Positions 63,458-64,000 of a stretch of DNA of 64,000 nt are shown here, in pieces; the stretch's first letter is position 1; each line of letters begins with the position of its first letter. Position numbers and translations under genes: made by a program. The notes beneath the pieces were generated by a model. The model saw nothing but the letters and a program-made list of their open reading frames with translations. It ran no database searches and was not told the DNA's origin. Origin of the DNA: Entonaema liquescens (Eukaryota; Ascomycota; Sordariomycetes; Xylariales; Xylariaceae); NCBI GenBank assembly GCA_902805475.1, contig CADCSX010000001.1:1-64000 (forward strand), given 5' to 3'.

Positions 63458-64000
63458 TCAAGGTGGCTTGTTATTATTCATAGGTTCTGAAAACATGCTT
63501 ATTCTTTGAGTGGGCAAGAATGGATGCTGTAAGTATGCATTGAGGTCCTCGAAGTTAAGCATATCAGTGTTGCCAAAAGACATTGTCCCAGAACTATCAG
63601 GATTGTTGGTTGGCAAGAAAGGGCCATGAGTTTGTAATGGGGCCGGCGCTGGTGAATGCGCATCTGCGTGGATCCGACTTGAATGGTCTGGCTGAAACGC
63701 AAGCGGCAGAGGAGGAAAGGCCAATGAGATACTGTCGGGAGAAGCATCATGGTTGGAACTGACAATATTTCGGCTTGCCATAGGGCTGGGCATGCTGTAA
63801 AGGTCAGCGTAATTTAATAGTTGACCGGTCTGATTTGGCACCGATATTGGTGCGTCTTGTTCCTGAAGATTACTATCTTCTGAATACGCGGGTTGCCTGA
63901 TATCGATGGTTCCAGGGCCCTGTCGCTGAGCGTGTCTGAGACGCGTCGCAAATTTAGAGGCTAAACTCTCCACCGAGCGCAAGCCTTCTTGCGGGCACGA
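63458..64000 (-). CDS. C-terminal part of a probable transcription factor, cut by the window edge
   Basis: The open frame enters from the right edge (no start inside the window) and ends at 63458, giving about 181 residues. They are low-complexity, Pro/Ser/Gln/Asn-rich with scattered Met and Leu (for example MLNFEDLNAYLQHPF near the end), as in the C-terminal activation regions of fungal Zn2Cys6 regulators. The DNA-binding part would lie beyond 64000. Its place next to GH88 suggests a cluster regulator. The class is a guess; a disordered protein of another kind is possible. Confidence 0.45.
   Translation of the reverse strand, partial: SCPQEGLRSVESLASKFATRLRHAQRQGPGTIDIRQPAYSEDSNLQEQDAPISVPNQTGQLLNYADLYSMPSPMASRNIVSSNHDASPDSISLAFPPLPLAFQPDHSSRIHADAHSPAPAPLQTHGPFLPTNNPDSSGTMSFGNTDMLNFEDLNAYLQHPFLPTQRISMFSEPMNNNKPP

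Noticed and set aside
1..64000. CRISPR array, rRNA or tRNA genes
   Set aside because: No direct-repeat/spacer array and no convincing tRNA or rRNA sequence seen by eye on either strand; tRNAs with introns could still be missed.

Overview
The window is the left end of a chromosome of a filamentous ascomycete. It opens with a (CCCTAA)n telomere. Genes carry short introns of about 48-120 nt with GT..AG ends and CTRAY-like branch sites. It encodes an IRE1 kinase-RNase, a Git3-like GPCR, a Delta-12 desaturase and secreted plant-cell-wall enzymes, and the AT-rich stretches look RIP-mutated. This fits Pezizomycotina, probably Sordariomycetes; I cannot name the genus.

Layout. 1-4480 is the chromosome end: telomere, a 1.5 kb AT block whose + strand has no G at all, an inverted interstitial TTAGGG tract, a cluster of fold-back hairpins, then about 2.5 kb of RIP-like AT-rich DNA. 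4.7-52 kb is a housekeeping region with wide intergenic spaces: Hel2 E3 ligase (-), a UAF30/TRI1-type SWIB protein (-), an unrecognised gene near 11.5-12.5 kb (-), a 7-TM receptor (+), IRE1 (+), a large disordered nuclear protein (+), Delta-12 desaturase (-), an RS-rich nuclear protein (-), CCT2 (-) divergent from eIF3b (+), a TBC-domain protein (+) and a GT90/CAP10 glycosyltransferase (-). 52.7-64 kb is a compact set of secreted or carbohydrate-active genes: a small secreted protein, GH10 xylanase, a fasciclin protein, GH27 alpha-galactosidase, an alginate-lyase-fold (PL38-like) lyase, a GH88 unsaturated glucuronyl hydrolase, and the C-terminal part of a probable transcription factor at the right edge.

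How they may work together. The last block looks like a polysaccharide-degradation cluster. The lyase would cut a uronic-acid polymer (perhaps glucuronan) and leave 4,5-unsaturated ends, which GH88 removes. GH10 and GH27 would open xylan and remove galactose side groups. Two divergent pairs (FAS1/GH27 and lyase/GH88) share spacers of about 440 and 670 bp, and a putative regulator lies next to GH88. This is inference from gene content and order.

Quality of the sequence. Six genes in the 8.4-52 kb part are each interrupted by one to three shifts equal to a missing single base, mostly in A or G runs, while their coding sense is otherwise intact. Restoring one base per site makes every exon phase agree. 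I read these as uncorrected assembly indels more than as pseudogenes. They hide several real genes (UAF30-like, IRE1, TBC, GT90) from simple ORF calling. GH88 has a different problem, a +1 shift at its extreme N terminus.
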